Shown here: piece after piece, positions 31,463-41,389 of the stretch
Numbering within the stretch: position 1 is the stretch's first letter
Layout of the letters: each line of letters opens with the position of its first letter
DNA from: Flavobacteriaceae bacterium
Lineage (GTDB): Bacteria > Bacteroidota > Bacteroidia > Flavobacteriales > Flavobacteriaceae
Direction of reading: 5' to 3'
Assembly: GCA_002862755.1 (NCBI GenBank)
Contig: PKDY01000014.1
Span: forward strand, 32,832-96,831
Length of the DNA: 64,000 nt
Translations under genes and position numbers: made by a program
The notes under the pieces: generated by a model
What the model was told of the DNA's origin: nothing
The model's input: the letters and a program-made list of their open reading frames with translations, nothing else
The model's database searches: none

Positions 31463-33586
31463 TTACAATTCTTCAATTTTAGTTACTTTATTTTTTTCAG
31501 TAGCAGCCTCCATTTTTTCTTTGTAATAATTATACATTTCTAATTGGGCTCTAAATGGTTTTTCACCGTCTACTTTTCGGTATTCATTTTTTAAGTTTTC
31601 AGAATGAATACGCGCTTTTACATTTGCTTTCCAACCAATTTCAAAGGTTTCAATTAATTCCTTTTTAATATCTTCATCGTAAATAGGACAAGTAACTTCT
31701 ACACGAGCATCTATATTTCTGGTCATAAAATCGGCAGAAGAAATATAAATTTCTGGATCTCCATTGTTTCCAAAAATATACACACGTGAATGTTCCAAAT
31801 AATTATCTACAATACTAATGGCTTCGATATTTTCGCTCATGCCTTTTACACCAGGAATCAAACAACAAATTCCTCTAATAATCATTTGAATTTTAACACC
31901 TGCATTACTCGCTTCATATAGTTTATCAATCATCTTAAAATCGGAAACGCTATTCATTTTCAGCTTAATATAAGCTTCTTTTCCAGAAAGCGCATTCATA
32001 ATTTCTCGATCAATTAACTTCATAAATTTAGATCGTGTATAATGTGGTGATACAAATAAGTGTTTGTAACGATGTACTTTATAATTAATTTCGAAGAAAT
32101 CAAAAACTTTAGCTACATCTTTTAAAATAGGTGTATTCGAAGTAAATAAGGTTACATCGGTATATACTTTAGCCGAATTTTCGTTGAAATTACCCGTTGA
32201 AATAAAGCCATATCTTTTAATCTTAGCCTCTTCAATTCTTTCGATATAACAAATTTTACTGTGTACTTTTAATCCTTTGATTCCAAAAATAAGGTGTATG
32301 CCTTCCGTTTGCATTTGTTCGGCATACGAAATATTACTTGCTTCATCAAATCGTGCTTGTAATTCAATTTGAACCGTTACTTTTTTACCATTTTTAGCCG
32401 CATTAATTAAAGAACTAATGATTTGTGAGTTTTTGGCCAAACGATATAAGGTAATTTTAATTGAAACTACTTTGGGATCCAAGGCAGCTTCTCTTAAAAA
32501 CTTAATGATATAAGAGAACGATTGGTAAGGAGCATTTAACAAATAATCTTTATGGCGGATTTTTTCTAAAATACTACCTTCCAAGTTTAATCCAGGAATT
32601 GATAAAGGTGGATTTTTTTTGTATAGTAAATCGTAACGTCCTAAATTTGGAAAATTCATATAATCTCTTCTATTATGATATCTTCCACCTGGAATAATAC
32701 TATCGGATCTATCGATATGCATGCGTTCCAGTAAAAAAGCCAAAGTATCTTTTCCGATGGCCTGATCGTAAACAAAACGAACCGGTTCACCCACTCTTCT
32801 TTCTTTTACACTATCTGAAACTTTTTCGATAAAACTCTTACTCAAATCACTATCAAACTCCAATTGTGCATCTCTTGTAATCTTAATCATGTGAGCCGAA
32901 ATACTTTCGTAATTGAAAATATTAAAAATATAATTCAAGTTCAAACGGATTACATCGTCTAATAGAATGATAAATTGTTTCTCTGTATTAGAAGGTAAAA
33001 CTACAATTCGGTTAATGGTACTTGGAATTTCAACTACAGCATAGCGTACTTCTTTTTCTTCATTTTCACGTTCAAGTTCTGGCTTCATCACCAATTTGAT
33101 TGCTAAATAACCTGAAGTATCTTTCAACAAAGGAAATTTATCCAAATCATTTAACATGATTGTCACAATAGCAGGACTAACCGTTTGAATAAAATAATCG
33201 CGAATAAACAGTTCTTGTTCTTTGGAAATTTGTTTTTCGTTCAGAATAAAAATATTCTCTTTTTCAAGTTTTTGCTCAATTTCACTTAAGATACGTAAAC
33301 TTTCTGATTGGTGTTCAATTACAATTTCTGTAATTTCTTTTAGTAATTGTTCCGCAGAAACACCTCCTAAAATTTTTTCACTGTCTACGTTTTCAAAACG
33401 CATTCTACGAATAGCTGCATAACGCACTCTAAAAAATTCGTCTAAATTATTTGAAAAAATTCCTAAAAATCGCAAACGATCTAAAAGCGGTACTGATTCA
33501 TCAGCAGCTTCTTGTAAAACTCGAGCGTTAAATGTTAGCCAACTTTTTTCTCTATCAATGTATTTGTTTTGCTGTATGTTGCTCAT
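31463..33586 (-). CDS. ppk1: Polyphosphate kinase 1
   Basis: A 707-residue protein with the PPK1 layout: N-terminal domain starting YIDREKSWLTFNARVLQEA, head domain and two PLD-like catalytic domains. The histidine of VHSKICYIERIEE is the expected phosphorylated His. GRYHNRRDYMNFPNLG and ISTGNFNENSAKVYTDVTLF are family signatures. It reversibly makes polyphosphate from ATP. The gene overlaps the 3' end of sixA by about 30 bp and is followed by ppx, so the three form one operon. Confidence 0.96.
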   Translation of the reverse strand: MSNIQQNKYIDREKSWLTFNARVLQEAADESVPLLDRLRFLGIFSNNLDEFFRVRYAAIRRMRFENVDSEKILGGVSAEQLLKEITEIVIEHQSESLRILSEIEQKLEKENIFILNEKQISKEQELFIRDYFIQTVSPAIVTIMLNDLDKFPLLKDTSGYLAIKLVMKPELERENEEKEVRYAVVEIPSTINRIVVLPSNTEKQFIILLDDVIRLNLNYIFNIFNYESISAHMIKITRDAQLEFDSDLSKSFIEKVSDSVKERRVGEPVRFVYDQAIGKDTLAFLLERMHIDRSDSIIPGGRYHNRRDYMNFPNLGRYDLLYKKNPPLSIPGLNLEGSILEKIRHKDYLLNAPYQSFSYIIKFLREAALDPKVVSIKITLYRLAKNSQIISSLINAAKNGKKVTVQIELQARFDEASNISYAEQMQTEGIHLIFGIKGLKVHSKICYIERIEEAKIKRYGFISTGNFNENSAKVYTDVTLFTSNTPILKDVAKVFDFFEINYKVHRYKHLFVSPHYTRSKFMKLIDREIMNALSGKEAYIKLKMNSVSDFKMIDKLYEASNAGVKIQMIIRGICCLIPGVKGMSENIEAISIVDNYLEHSRVYIFGNNGDPEIYISSADFMTRNIDARVEVTCPIYDEDIKKELIETFEIGWKANVKARIHSENLKNEYRKVDGEKPFRAQLEMYNYYKEKMEAATEKNKVTKIEEL

Positions 33587-34070
33587 TTTTGTAATGACTT
33601 GGGAAAACGGTTTTTATAGTTTCTCCTTTTTTAAGATGGCTCCAATCATCAATTTCAAATTGCATCGATACAAAACCTGATGTTGGAACATTATCTATGA
33701 AAAGGCTTCCAAATTTATTAACAAAATTTGTAATAGCTTCATTATGTCCAAAAAGAATTAAGTTATCATATCGATTTTCACATTTTTTTATGATTTCTTC
33801 CAATCTTTTTTCATCAAAAGTATACAGCTCATCTTTGATGATAATTGTTTCAAATGGAATCGTTAAATTTTGAGAATAAATCATAGCCGATTCTCTGGCT
33901 CTCTTAGCACTACTCGACCATACAATAAATGACTTTGGTAGACTCGTTTCAATATTTGAAGATATTAAGAGCGCATCATGAATTCCTCTTTTAGACAAAG
34001 GTCTTTCGATATCGTTTACTGGTAAATCCCAGCTTGATTTAGAGTGACGAATAAGGATTAAATTTTTCAT
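33555..34070 (-). CDS. sixA: SixA-type histidine phosphatase
   Basis: ATG 34070 (MKNLILIRHSKSSWDLP) is chosen over 34076. The roughly 171-residue product has the RHx motif (IRHSKSSW), DIERPLSKRG and LILFGHNEAI, typical of SixA-like members of the histidine phosphatase superfamily that dephosphorylate phosphohistidine. It is the first gene of the polyphosphate operon. Its 3' end overlaps the ppk1 start. Confidence 0.88.
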   Translation of the reverse strand: MKNLILIRHSKSSWDLPVNDIERPLSKRGIHDALLISSNIETSLPKSFIVWSSSAKRARESAMIYSQNLTIPFETIIIKDELYTFDEKRLEEIIKKCENRYDNLILFGHNEAITNFVNKFGSLFIDNVPTSGFVSMQFEIDDWSHLKKGETIKTVFPSHYKNEQHTAKQIH

Positions 34071-34308
34071 AATCATTTATTTAGTCATATAAAGTAAGTG
34101 TTTTTTTTTTACATAAACTAACATTTTGTTCAAAAATTAGCTAGAAAAATAAATTCTAAAAAAAGGGCTTAAATTTGAATAAATTACTTAAAAAAATACA
34201 AATTAAGTACTCTTTTACTACTATATGTCTAAAGTAAAGTATTTTATGAAAATTAAATCTTATTTTTATACAACTTTATTAGTAACGAATAAAGAGGTTA
34301 TTACGCCT

Positions 34309-35217
34309 ATGCCAAAAATTGTACTTTTCATCTTTACACTGTTTCCTTTTTTATTTGCTTATTCCCAACAGGATTCGCAATACACGCAATATATGTATAA
34401 CACCTTACAAATTAATCCCGCTTATGCAGGAAGTAGAGATGTAATGAGTGTATTTTTGTTGCATCGTAATCAGTGGTTAGGTTTGAATGGTGCTCCTGTA
34501 ACCAGTAATTTTTCCATTCATACACCCATAGGAGTTAGTAATTTTGGAGGAGGTTTATCTTTTACCAGAGACGAAATTGGCCCAACCGTTACCAATTTGA
34601 TTAGTGTGAATCTTGCCTATTTTGTGCCACTTACTGATACCTATAAATTAGCTGTTGGGTTGAATGCTTCAGCAAGTATATTTAATTTAGATGTAGGTAA
34701 ACTTACGCTTTATCATCAAGAGGATCCTGAATTTCAAAATATAAAGACTAAATTTTCTCCCAATTTAGGTGTTGGTCTTTATTTATTTTCAGAAAATGCG
34801 TACGCAGGTATATCTATTCCTAATTTTTGGGAAAACTATCGATATGATGATAATTCTGTATCCATTTTTAAACAAAAAATGCATTTTTACTTTTTAGCCG
34901 GTAAAGTGTTTAGTTTACATGAAAATTTAGATTTTAAACCCGCTGTATTAACAAAAATAGTGGAAGGTGCTCCTTTGCAAGTAGATTTTACAGCTAATTT
35001 TTTAATTCAAGATAAATTAACTTTAGGAGTAGCATATCGATGGGAAGCAGCGTTAAGTGGATTGGTTGGTTTTCAAATTTCCAAATCATGGTTTATAGGT
35101 TATGGATACGACTCCGAAACTACCCAACTTCGTAACTACAATTCAGGTTCGCATGAAATCTTTTTGAGATATGAATTTAATACGACATCCCGAATTACAT
35201 CTCCTCGATTCTTTTAA
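34309..35217 (+). CDS. PorP/SprF family outer-membrane protein
   Basis: I start at ATG 34309 (MPKIVLFIFTLFPFLFAYSQ), a proper signal peptide; the 28 residues added by 34225 are not signal-like. The 302-residue mature barrel begins DSQYTQYMYNTLQINPAYAGSRD and has the PorP/SprF patterns LLHRNQWLGLNGAP and VGLNASASIFNLD. Family members help type IX secretion or attach surface adhesins in flavobacteria. It is paired with the OmpA-type gene 12 bp downstream. No large adhesin gene lies upstream here. Confidence 0.9.
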   Translation: MPKIVLFIFTLFPFLFAYSQQDSQYTQYMYNTLQINPAYAGSRDVMSVFLLHRNQWLGLNGAPVTSNFSIHTPIGVSNFGGGLSFTRDEIGPTVTNLISVNLAYFVPLTDTYKLAVGLNASASIFNLDVGKLTLYHQEDPEFQNIKTKFSPNLGVGLYLFSENAYAGISIPNFWENYRYDDNSVSIFKQKMHFYFLAGKVFSLHENLDFKPAVLTKIVEGAPLQVDFTANFLIQDKLTLGVAYRWEAALSGLVGFQISKSWFIGYGYDSETTQLRNYNSGSHEIFLRYEFNTTSRITSPRFF

Positions 35218-35229
35218 TAGTAAACCAAT

Positions 35230-37134
35230 ATGAAAAAAATATTTCTTCTTCTCACATCCTTTTTTTGCCTCTATACCGTGGCGCAAAGAAGTGCTATAGC
35301 TATTGCAGATAAGAAATATGAAAAATATGCCTATATTGATGCTATAAAAATCTATGAAAAGGTAGTAGAAAAAGGATATAAATCACCAGATTTAATCAAA
35401 AAAATTGCCAATGCCTACTATTTTAATGGGGATTTACAAAAAGCGGCTCTATGGTACAAATCTCTTTTTGATGAACCGGAAAATAAAATAGAACCTGAAT
35501 ACTATTATCGATATGCGCAAACCTTAAAAAGGGTTGAAAATTATAAAGAAGCTTCCTATTATTTAAAAGTATATTATGAAAAAATAGGCTTAAATGTTAC
35601 GGATTCCATATTTAATTTTAATACTATCGCAACACATAAAAATTCCTTCATTGTTGAAAGTACCAATTTAAATACGCCTTATTACGATTTTGGTCCCACT
35701 TATTATAAAGAGGATATTGTATTTGCTTCTTCCCGAACCGATTTAGCTTTGGTAAAAAAAACGCATCAATGGACCAAGCAAAATTTCACCGATTTATATC
35801 AAGCTTCCAAACAAAATGACACCCTTTTTTCACAACCCATAAATTTTGCAGCCACTATAAATAGCCCATTCAATGAGTCAACAGCTGTGTTTACCAAAGA
35901 TGGAAAAACCATGTATTTCACTAGAAATAATTATTTAGAAGGCAAAAAAGGAAGAGATAAAGGCAAGAATAAGGAAAACACAACGCTACTCAAAATTTAT
36001 AAAGCCAGTTTTAGTAATGGAACTTGGACCAATATTAAAGAACTTCCTTTTAATAGTGATCATTTCAACACAGCACATCCTGCCTTAAGTGCTGATGAAA
36101 AAACACTTTATTTTGCATCGGATCGACCTGGAACTTTAGGAGGAGCGGATATTTTTAAAGTAGCAATAAAAGATAACAATCAGTATGGAAAGGTGGAGCA
36201 TTTAGGAGATTTAATTAATACAGTTGGTAGAGAGTCTTTTCCTTATATAGCACCAAATGGAAAACTTTATTTTGCTTCAGACGGTCATCTTGGTTATGGC
36301 GGTTTGGATATTTTTGAATCGAATTATGAAAATGAATCTTTCCAAAAACCAATCAATATGGGAAAACCAATAAATAGTGTTTCAGATGATTTTGGACTTA
36401 TAACTAAAGATTTAAAAACAGGCTATTTCACTTCAAATAGAACTGAAGGTTTAGGTTATGATGATATTTACCAATTTAAGCCTTGTAAAATCCAAATGAA
36501 TCTACAAGTAACTGATACAAAAACGCAAGAAACGATTTTAGACCCTACGATTACATTGCAAGACGAAGAGGGAAATCAAATTCATAGTGCAGTTACTTAC
36601 AAGAATGGTTTTTACTGGATGGAAATGGAATGTCATAAAACATATTTTTTACGTACGCAACATCCAGAATATGAAACGGTTGAACAACCTATCGAACCAT
36701 TAAACACATCTATTTCAATGAAAATTCAATTGCAGCGAAGCATTTTTCCTTTTGAAATTGGAACTGATTTAGCCAAAGTTTTTGATATTAGTATTATTTA
36801 TTTTGATCTGGATAAATCCAATATTAGACCTGACGCTGCGAGAGATATTCAAAAAGTCATTGAAGTAATGAAAGAATATCCTAAAATGCACGTGGCAATT
36901 CGTTCTCATACCGATAGTAGACAAACTCATAAATACAATGAAGGACTTTCAGACCGTAGAGCTAAATCTACATTTGCCTTTATGGTTGCTAATGGAATTG
37001 AAGCAGAACGTTTAACCGCACAAGGCTTTGGTGAAGTAGAATTAGTAAACGAATGTGCTGACGGTGTGTATTGTAGTGAAGAAGACCATCAAAAAAATCG
37101 CAGAAGTGAATTTATAGTTACTAAAGTGGAATAA
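35230..37134 (+). CDS. OmpA-family protein with TPR and PD40 repeats, partner of PorP/SprF
   Basis: A 634-residue protein: signal peptide (to YTVAQ), TPR-like repeats (about 25-120), WD40-like PD40 repeats including LYFASDRPGTLGGADIFK and LYFASDGHLGYGGLDIFE, a CarboxypepD_reg-like middle, and a C-terminal OmpA peptidoglycan-binding domain (IIYFDLDKSNIRPDAARDI; LSDRRAKST). It anchors to peptidoglycan and sits with a PorP-like barrel. Such pairs are found in T9SS-related and surface-adhesin loci. Confidence 0.92.
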   Translation: MKKIFLLLTSFFCLYTVAQRSAIAIADKKYEKYAYIDAIKIYEKVVEKGYKSPDLIKKIANAYYFNGDLQKAALWYKSLFDEPENKIEPEYYYRYAQTLKRVENYKEASYYLKVYYEKIGLNVTDSIFNFNTIATHKNSFIVESTNLNTPYYDFGPTYYKEDIVFASSRTDLALVKKTHQWTKQNFTDLYQASKQNDTLFSQPINFAATINSPFNESTAVFTKDGKTMYFTRNNYLEGKKGRDKGKNKENTTLLKIYKASFSNGTWTNIKELPFNSDHFNTAHPALSADEKTLYFASDRPGTLGGADIFKVAIKDNNQYGKVEHLGDLINTVGRESFPYIAPNGKLYFASDGHLGYGGLDIFESNYENESFQKPINMGKPINSVSDDFGLITKDLKTGYFTSNRTEGLGYDDIYQFKPCKIQMNLQVTDTKTQETILDPTITLQDEEGNQIHSAVTYKNGFYWMEMECHKTYFLRTQHPEYETVEQPIEPLNTSISMKIQLQRSIFPFEIGTDLAKVFDISIIYFDLDKSNIRPDAARDIQKVIEVMKEYPKMHVAIRSHTDSRQTHKYNEGLSDRRAKSTFAFMVANGIEAERLTAQGFGEVELVNECADGVYCSEEDHQKNRRSEFIVTKVE

Positions 37135-37161
37135 TTCATTTTACTTCGCAAAAGACAAAGA

Positions 37162-37197
37162 AAAAAGGCATTACGTTGGCGGTAGTAATGCCTTTTT
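37162..37197 (+). terminator. Terminator after the OmpA-type gene
   Basis: AAAAAGGCATTAC, loop of 10 nt, GTAATGCCTTTTT. A 13-bp stem followed by a T-run. The remaining bases to 37420 are AT-rich with nothing recognised. Confidence 0.88.
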
Positions 37198-37420
37198 AAC
37201 AAACAAATAAACAAACATGAAAAATTTATATATTATAAATATTTTTTTCTTATTTTAAAAATTTATACGATTCAGGGCAAAAAGGTATAAATCGATTTTT
37301 TTATTCTTGTAAATATCTCTTCTTACATATTTACAAGACAAAGATACAACAAAATCGCTTAACTGCAAATAAAATCGATGAAATACACTAAAATTTAACA
37401 TATTTAACACAATTTAGTAT

Positions 37421-38065
37421 TTATGGGGATAATCTATCAATATTCCAGTAGTATTTTTCTGATAATTTATATCGTATTCTATCATGTAAACGATTAGGTC
37501 TTCCTTGCCAAAATTCTACTTCAACTGGTCGTACTAAAAATCCACCCCAAAAATCTGGTCGAGGTACTTCTTTATTTTCAAATTTTTGCTCTAAATCTTT
37601 TAATTTATATTCAAGATAATTCCTATCGGGAATAATTTCACTTTGATGAGAGACTAAAGCACCTAATTGACTACCTACAGGTCTTGATGCAAAGTAATTA
37701 TCAGAATTCTGAGAAGTTGTTTTCTCAGCAATTCCCTTTATAATAACCTGACGTTCCATAGAATGCCAGAAAAAAGACAAACAAACATTCGGATTTGAGA
37801 GTATAGCCTTCCCTTTTTCTGATTCGTAGTTGGTATAAAAAATAAAACCTTCTTCATTGAACTTTTTCAATAAAACGACTCTACTTTTAGGAAAACCATC
37901 TAAGCCTATCGTAGCAACTGTCATGGCATTAACTTCATCTACACCTCCAAAATCTTCTACTTCATGAAACCATCTATTAAAAAGATTAATCGGATCTTCT
38001 GGTAGGTTTGTTTCTAAAAGTTCACTTTTTTCGTAAGATTTTCTATAGTTACTTAAATCTGACAT
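37421..38065 (-). CDS. pdxH: Pyridoxamine 5'-phosphate oxidase
   Basis: A 214-residue FMN enzyme that makes pyridoxal 5'-phosphate. Diagnostic segments are AMTVATIGLDGFPKSRVVLLK, GFIFYTNYESEKGKA, RQVIIKGIAEK, SRPVGSQLGALVSHQSE and the C-terminus VEFWQGRPNRLHDRIRY. Length and order are normal. It is a single gene with its own upstream region. Confidence 0.96.
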   Translation of the reverse strand: MSDLSNYRKSYEKSELLETNLPEDPINLFNRWFHEVEDFGGVDEVNAMTVATIGLDGFPKSRVVLLKKFNEEGFIFYTNYESEKGKAILSNPNVCLSFFWHSMERQVIIKGIAEKTTSQNSDNYFASRPVGSQLGALVSHQSEIIPDRNYLEYKLKDLEQKFENKEVPRPDFWGGFLVRPVEVEFWQGRPNRLHDRIRYKLSEKYYWNIDRLSP

Positions 38066-38142
38066 GATTATAATATTAAATTACAAAGGTAGTAATAAGC
38101 TAAGAATTTGATGCGTTAACAAGTACTAAAAAAGTGATAATT

Positions 38143-38250
38143 TAGCCCTGATGGCAGTGAAAATCCTTTTTTTAGAGGTACAATTTTAAATTTGTTTGGA
38201 CAAAAGTTGGTCTAACAATCTAAAAAAAGATTGCAACGAACAGCAGGAAT
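38143..38250 (+). ncRNA. Possible Flavo-1-like structured RNA
   Basis: TTAGCCCTGATGGCAGTGAA is followed by AATCCTTTTTTTAGA, which pairs with TCTAAAAAAAGATT about 45 nt later. A conserved-looking GCAACGAACAGCAGGAATTG comes next. I recall this TAGCCC-GATGGCAGTG...GAACAGCAGGA pattern recurring between genes in flavobacteria and associate it with the Flavo-1 RNA motif, but cannot confirm it here. The ORF at 38196 in this stretch is not credible. The strand is set by the recalled consensus. Confidence 0.5.
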
Positions 38251-38351
38251 TGCGGAGCCAAGAAAGCACCCAATTAGCGCTACAAAAAAATTATTTCTTT
38301 TTCTTAGTAAAAAAGTTATACAAGAATTTAATAATCTTTGTGAAATATGTT

Positions 38352-39257
38352 TCAGAGTTCGATTTCTTTTCCATCATCTCCTAAAATTACGTTATTAAAA
38401 ATAGTTTGAGCTTCTTCTTTAAATAATTCTATATTTCCATATCTAGTGGAATAGTGTCCCATAATTAAGGTTTTTACTCTAGCTTTTTGAGCTATACTTG
38501 CGGCTTGTTTTGCCGTTGTATGCATGGTCTTTTCAGCTAAATGTGCTTCACTTTCTAAAAAAGTAGATTCATGATACAAAGCATCTACTTCATTTATAAT
38601 GGGAAGAATATCTTCGTTATAAACCGTATCACTACAAAAGGCATAACTTTTTTCCGGATCTGGGTCGAAAGTTAGCTCTTTATTTGAGATAATTGTACCA
38701 TCTTCTAAGGTGATAGCACCACCAAATTTAATCTTTTGATAATAACACGTATCAATTTTATACTTTTCTACAGCTTCAATATTCAGTTTTCGTTGTTGAT
38801 TTTTTTCTTGAAATAAATAACCATTAGTGTAAATTCGGTGTTTCAATGGAATGGTTTTAACCACCACTTTTTCATCTTCAAAAATAATTTCACTTTCGGT
38901 TCCTTCTAATTCGTGAAAAAAAAGTTGGTAACCTGTGTACGAACCTGAAGCTCTTAGTTGCATTAAAATTAATTCTTTAATTCCTTTTGGTCCATATACA
39001 TGCAAGTCATTTTCTCTGTTAAGAAGCATAAAAGTAGAAATTAAACCTACTAAACCGTAAAAATGATCCCCATGTAAGTGAGAAATAAAAATATGATTGA
39101 TTCTAGAGAACTTAATTTTATGTTTTCGTAATTGTACTTGTGTTCCTTCTCCACAATCAATTAAAAACATTTGATTTTTTATTTCTAAGACTTGTGCAGT
39201 AGGATTGGTAATCGTTCGAGGCGTGGCTGCATAACAACCTAATATGGTTAGTTTCAA
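38352..39257 (-). CDS. rnz: Ribonuclease Z
   Basis: A 301-residue metallo-beta-lactamase-fold protein. ISHLHGDHFYGLVGLIST is the HxHxDH zinc motif. YAFCSDTVYNEDILPIINEVDALYHESTFLESE and LIMGHYSTRYG supply the other metal ligands. RNase Z processes tRNA 3' ends. Length matches the short bacterial form. It heads toward two small downstream genes on the same strand upstream of pyrB. Confidence 0.95.
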   Translation of the reverse strand: MKLTILGCYAATPRTITNPTAQVLEIKNQMFLIDCGEGTQVQLRKHKIKFSRINHIFISHLHGDHFYGLVGLISTFMLLNRENDLHVYGPKGIKELILMQLRASGSYTGYQLFFHELEGTESEIIFEDEKVVVKTIPLKHRIYTNGYLFQEKNQQRKLNIEAVEKYKIDTCYYQKIKFGGAITLEDGTIISNKELTFDPDPEKSYAFCSDTVYNEDILPIINEVDALYHESTFLESEAHLAEKTMHTTAKQAASIAQKARVKTLIMGHYSTRYGNIELFKEEAQTIFNNVILGDDGKEIEL

Positions 39258-39266
39258 ATTGACAAT

Positions 39267-39470
39267 TTAAGTTGGAGCATTATCTTTCTTACTATTTTTT
39301 AAGGACATAAACATGCTCACTATTAATATTATATTAGCAATAATAGCTAAGTATTTAATTTCTCCTTCTGAAATAGAAAGATAAATATTGATTGCAAGTA
39401 GAACTAAAGCGGCCATACCTACTCCTATTCTTACTTTATTGATTCCTGTATTTTTTTTATAAAAATCCAT
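39267..39470 (-). CDS. Small two-pass membrane protein
   Basis: A 67-residue protein: MDFYKKNTGINKVRIGVGMA, then VLLAINIYLSISEG and LAIIANIILIVSMFMSL as two membrane segments. It is located between the STAS-like gene and rnz with gaps under 15 bp. No function known. Confidence 0.65.
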   Translation of the reverse strand: MDFYKKNTGINKVRIGVGMAALVLLAINIYLSISEGEIKYLAIIANIILIVSMFMSLKNSKKDNAPT

Positions 39471-39474
39471 TTTT

Positions 39475-39807
39475 TTAAAAGCCTAAATCACGTTCAATTT
39501 CTTCCATTTCAATAATATCATGCGCTTCCAATAAAGAAGGAACGACAGTTATATCATCTGGCAATTCATTGAATTCAACAGCATCACTAACAATTACAAA
39601 AGACTTTTTGGCTTTTTGATGTTGTTTGGCCAATTTTTTAAAGTTAATAATATCGGAAATAGTAACTTTTTTATCTTGAGTAACATCTAAGATAAGATTT
39701 TGATCTTTGTAAGAAGCATATTGATTGGAAACATTATCAATAAAAGCTAATATATCACCTTTTGTTTCTTTCAATATGGTTGTATGTCCTTTTTTATCTA
39801 CTTTCAT
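39475..39807 (-). CDS. Small STAS-like protein next to rnz
   Basis: A 110-residue soluble protein with NLILDVTQDKKVTISDIINF, FVIVSDAVEFNELP and a C-terminal acidic helix. The alternation of strands and helices resembles a STAS or anti-sigma antagonist fold. Genes like this are sometimes mislabelled ribonuclease Z because of their position; no zinc motif is present. It is probably co-transcribed with rnz. Confidence 0.65.
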   Translation of the reverse strand: MKVDKKGHTTILKETKGDILAFIDNVSNQYASYKDQNLILDVTQDKKVTISDIINFKKLAKQHQKAKKSFVIVSDAVEFNELPDDITVVPSLLEAHDIIEMEEIERDLGF

Positions 39808-39891
39808 GATATATATTACTTCGTTTAATGACTTTACTTAAATTCGTAACTAAAATACTTGTTTTTTTTAAAAATGGCAAAACAAAAGCTT

Positions 39892-40821
39892 TTATTGTTT
39901 GATTTTACTAGCCAATAAATAAATGACTGCCATTCGTATAGCTACACCGTTTTCTACTTGATTTAAAATAACCGACTGTTGAGAATCTGCCACATCAGAG
40001 GTTATTTCTACTCCTCTATTAATAGGTCCAGGGTGCATAATTACAATTTCTTTATTTAAAGAATCTAAAAACTCTTTGGTGACACCATATTGTTGTGCAT
40101 ATTCTCTAGTAGAGGGAAAATAATTAACGTCTAAACGTTCATTTTGAACGCGAAGCATATTTGCAACATCCGCCCATTCTAATGCTTTACGAAGATTGGG
40201 CTCTACTTTTACACCTAAAGTTTCAATATATTTTGGTAGTAAGGTTTTTGGTCCGCAAACTTTTACTTCTGCTCCCTGTAGTTGTAAAGCAAAAATATTT
40301 GATAAGGCAACTCTAGAGTGGAGAATGTCTCCCACAATTACAATTTTTTTGCCTGCAACATCACCCAGTCTTTCTCTAATAGTATAACTATCTAATAATG
40401 CTTGTGTAGGATGTTCATGTGCACCATCACCAGCATTTACAATGCTTGCATTTACATTTTGTGATAAAAAATGAGCTGCACCTGGGCTACTATGACGCAT
40501 GACCACCATATCAACTTTCATAGATAAGATGTTATTTACCGTATCGATGAGTGTTTCTCCTTTTTTAACAGAGGATTGTGCTGCTGAAAAGCTAATTACA
40601 TCAGCCGAGAGTCTCTTTTGAGCGAGTTCAAAAGACAACTTGGTACGCGTACTATTTTCAAAGAAAATATTAGCAATAGTAATATCTCTTAAGGAAGGCA
40701 CTTTTTTAATAGGACGATTAATGACTTCTTTAAAGTGATCTGCAGTTTCAAAAATTAAATCAATATCATTTTTATTAATGTGCTTAATTCCAATTAAATG
40801 ATTTACTGATAATTCTTTCAT
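39892..40821 (-). CDS. pyrB: Aspartate carbamoyltransferase catalytic subunit
   Basis: A 309-residue enzyme of pyrimidine synthesis. FFENSTRTKLSFELA is the carbamoyl-phosphate motif; GDGAHEHPTQALLD and MHPGPINRGVEI are family signatures. No pyrI regulatory subunit is next to it, which is common in this type. It lies 25 bp downstream of pyrR on the same strand. Confidence 0.96.
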   Translation of the reverse strand: MKELSVNHLIGIKHINKNDIDLIFETADHFKEVINRPIKKVPSLRDITIANIFFENSTRTKLSFELAQKRLSADVISFSAAQSSVKKGETLIDTVNNILSMKVDMVVMRHSSPGAAHFLSQNVNASIVNAGDGAHEHPTQALLDSYTIRERLGDVAGKKIVIVGDILHSRVALSNIFALQLQGAEVKVCGPKTLLPKYIETLGVKVEPNLRKALEWADVANMLRVQNERLDVNYFPSTREYAQQYGVTKEFLDSLNKEIVIMHPGPINRGVEITSDVADSQQSVILNQVENGVAIRMAVIYLLASKIKQ

Positions 40822-40846
40822 TTAGGTTGTTGTGTTGTCGTTGTTG

Positions 40847-41389
40847 TTATTTTTTTTGTTCTAATAATACTAAATCTTCACCGTCATTTTCCTTCCATTT
40901 TACTACCACTTTTTCATTATTAATGGCATCTACTTGTCTTCCTCTATAATCAGGTTGAATGGGTAAATGACGACTAAATCTTCTATCTATTAAGGTTAGT
41001 AATTCAATTTCTGAGGGTCTTCCAAAAGATTGGATAGCGGTTAGTGCAGCGCGAATACTTCTACCCGTATATAAAACATCGTCTATGAAAACTACTTTTT
41101 TGTCTTCTACGATACAATTAATTTCGGTTTTATTCGCTTCTAATGGTTTTTCGCTTCTTCTAAAATCGTCTCTAAAAAAAGTAATGTCTAAAAATCCTAA
41201 CTGTACATTTTTAATCTCGTATTCCTCTTTTAAAACGGTTGCTAATCGCTGCGCTAAAAATTTTCCTCGAGGTTGAATTCCTATTAAAATTGTATTGGAA
41301 AAATCAAGATGATTTTCTATAAGTTGGCAAGCCAAACGATGTAATATGATATTGACCTCTTTAGCAGTTAGCAATATTTTTTGACTCAT
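40847..41389 (-). CDS. pyrR: PyrR bifunctional regulator / uracil phosphoribosyltransferase
   Basis: A 180-residue PRT-fold protein. VVFIDDVLYTGRSIRAAL is the PRPP-binding loop, with LIGIQPRGKFLAQRL upstream. In Firmicutes PyrR binds pyr mRNA to control attenuation. No obvious PyrR anti-antiterminator was seen in the short gap to pyrB, so in this organism regulation may differ. It probably starts the pyrR-pyrB transcript. Confidence 0.93.
   Translation of the reverse strand: MSQKILLTAKEVNIILHRLACQLIENHLDFSNTILIGIQPRGKFLAQRLATVLKEEYEIKNVQLGFLDITFFRDDFRRSEKPLEANKTEINCIVEDKKVVFIDDVLYTGRSIRAALTAIQSFGRPSEIELLTLIDRRFSRHLPIQPDYRGRQVDAINNEKVVVKWKENDGEDLVLLEQKK

Noticed and set aside
38196-38384. ORF of 62 residues
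   Set aside because: It lies over a stem-forming intergenic segment that looks like structured RNA, and it runs into the 3' end of rnz on the other strand. Lys/Gln/Asn-rich with no domain.
40822-40846. PyrR-dependent attenuator between pyrR and pyrB
   Set aside because: The gap is too short for an antiterminator/terminator pair and no such hairpins are visible.
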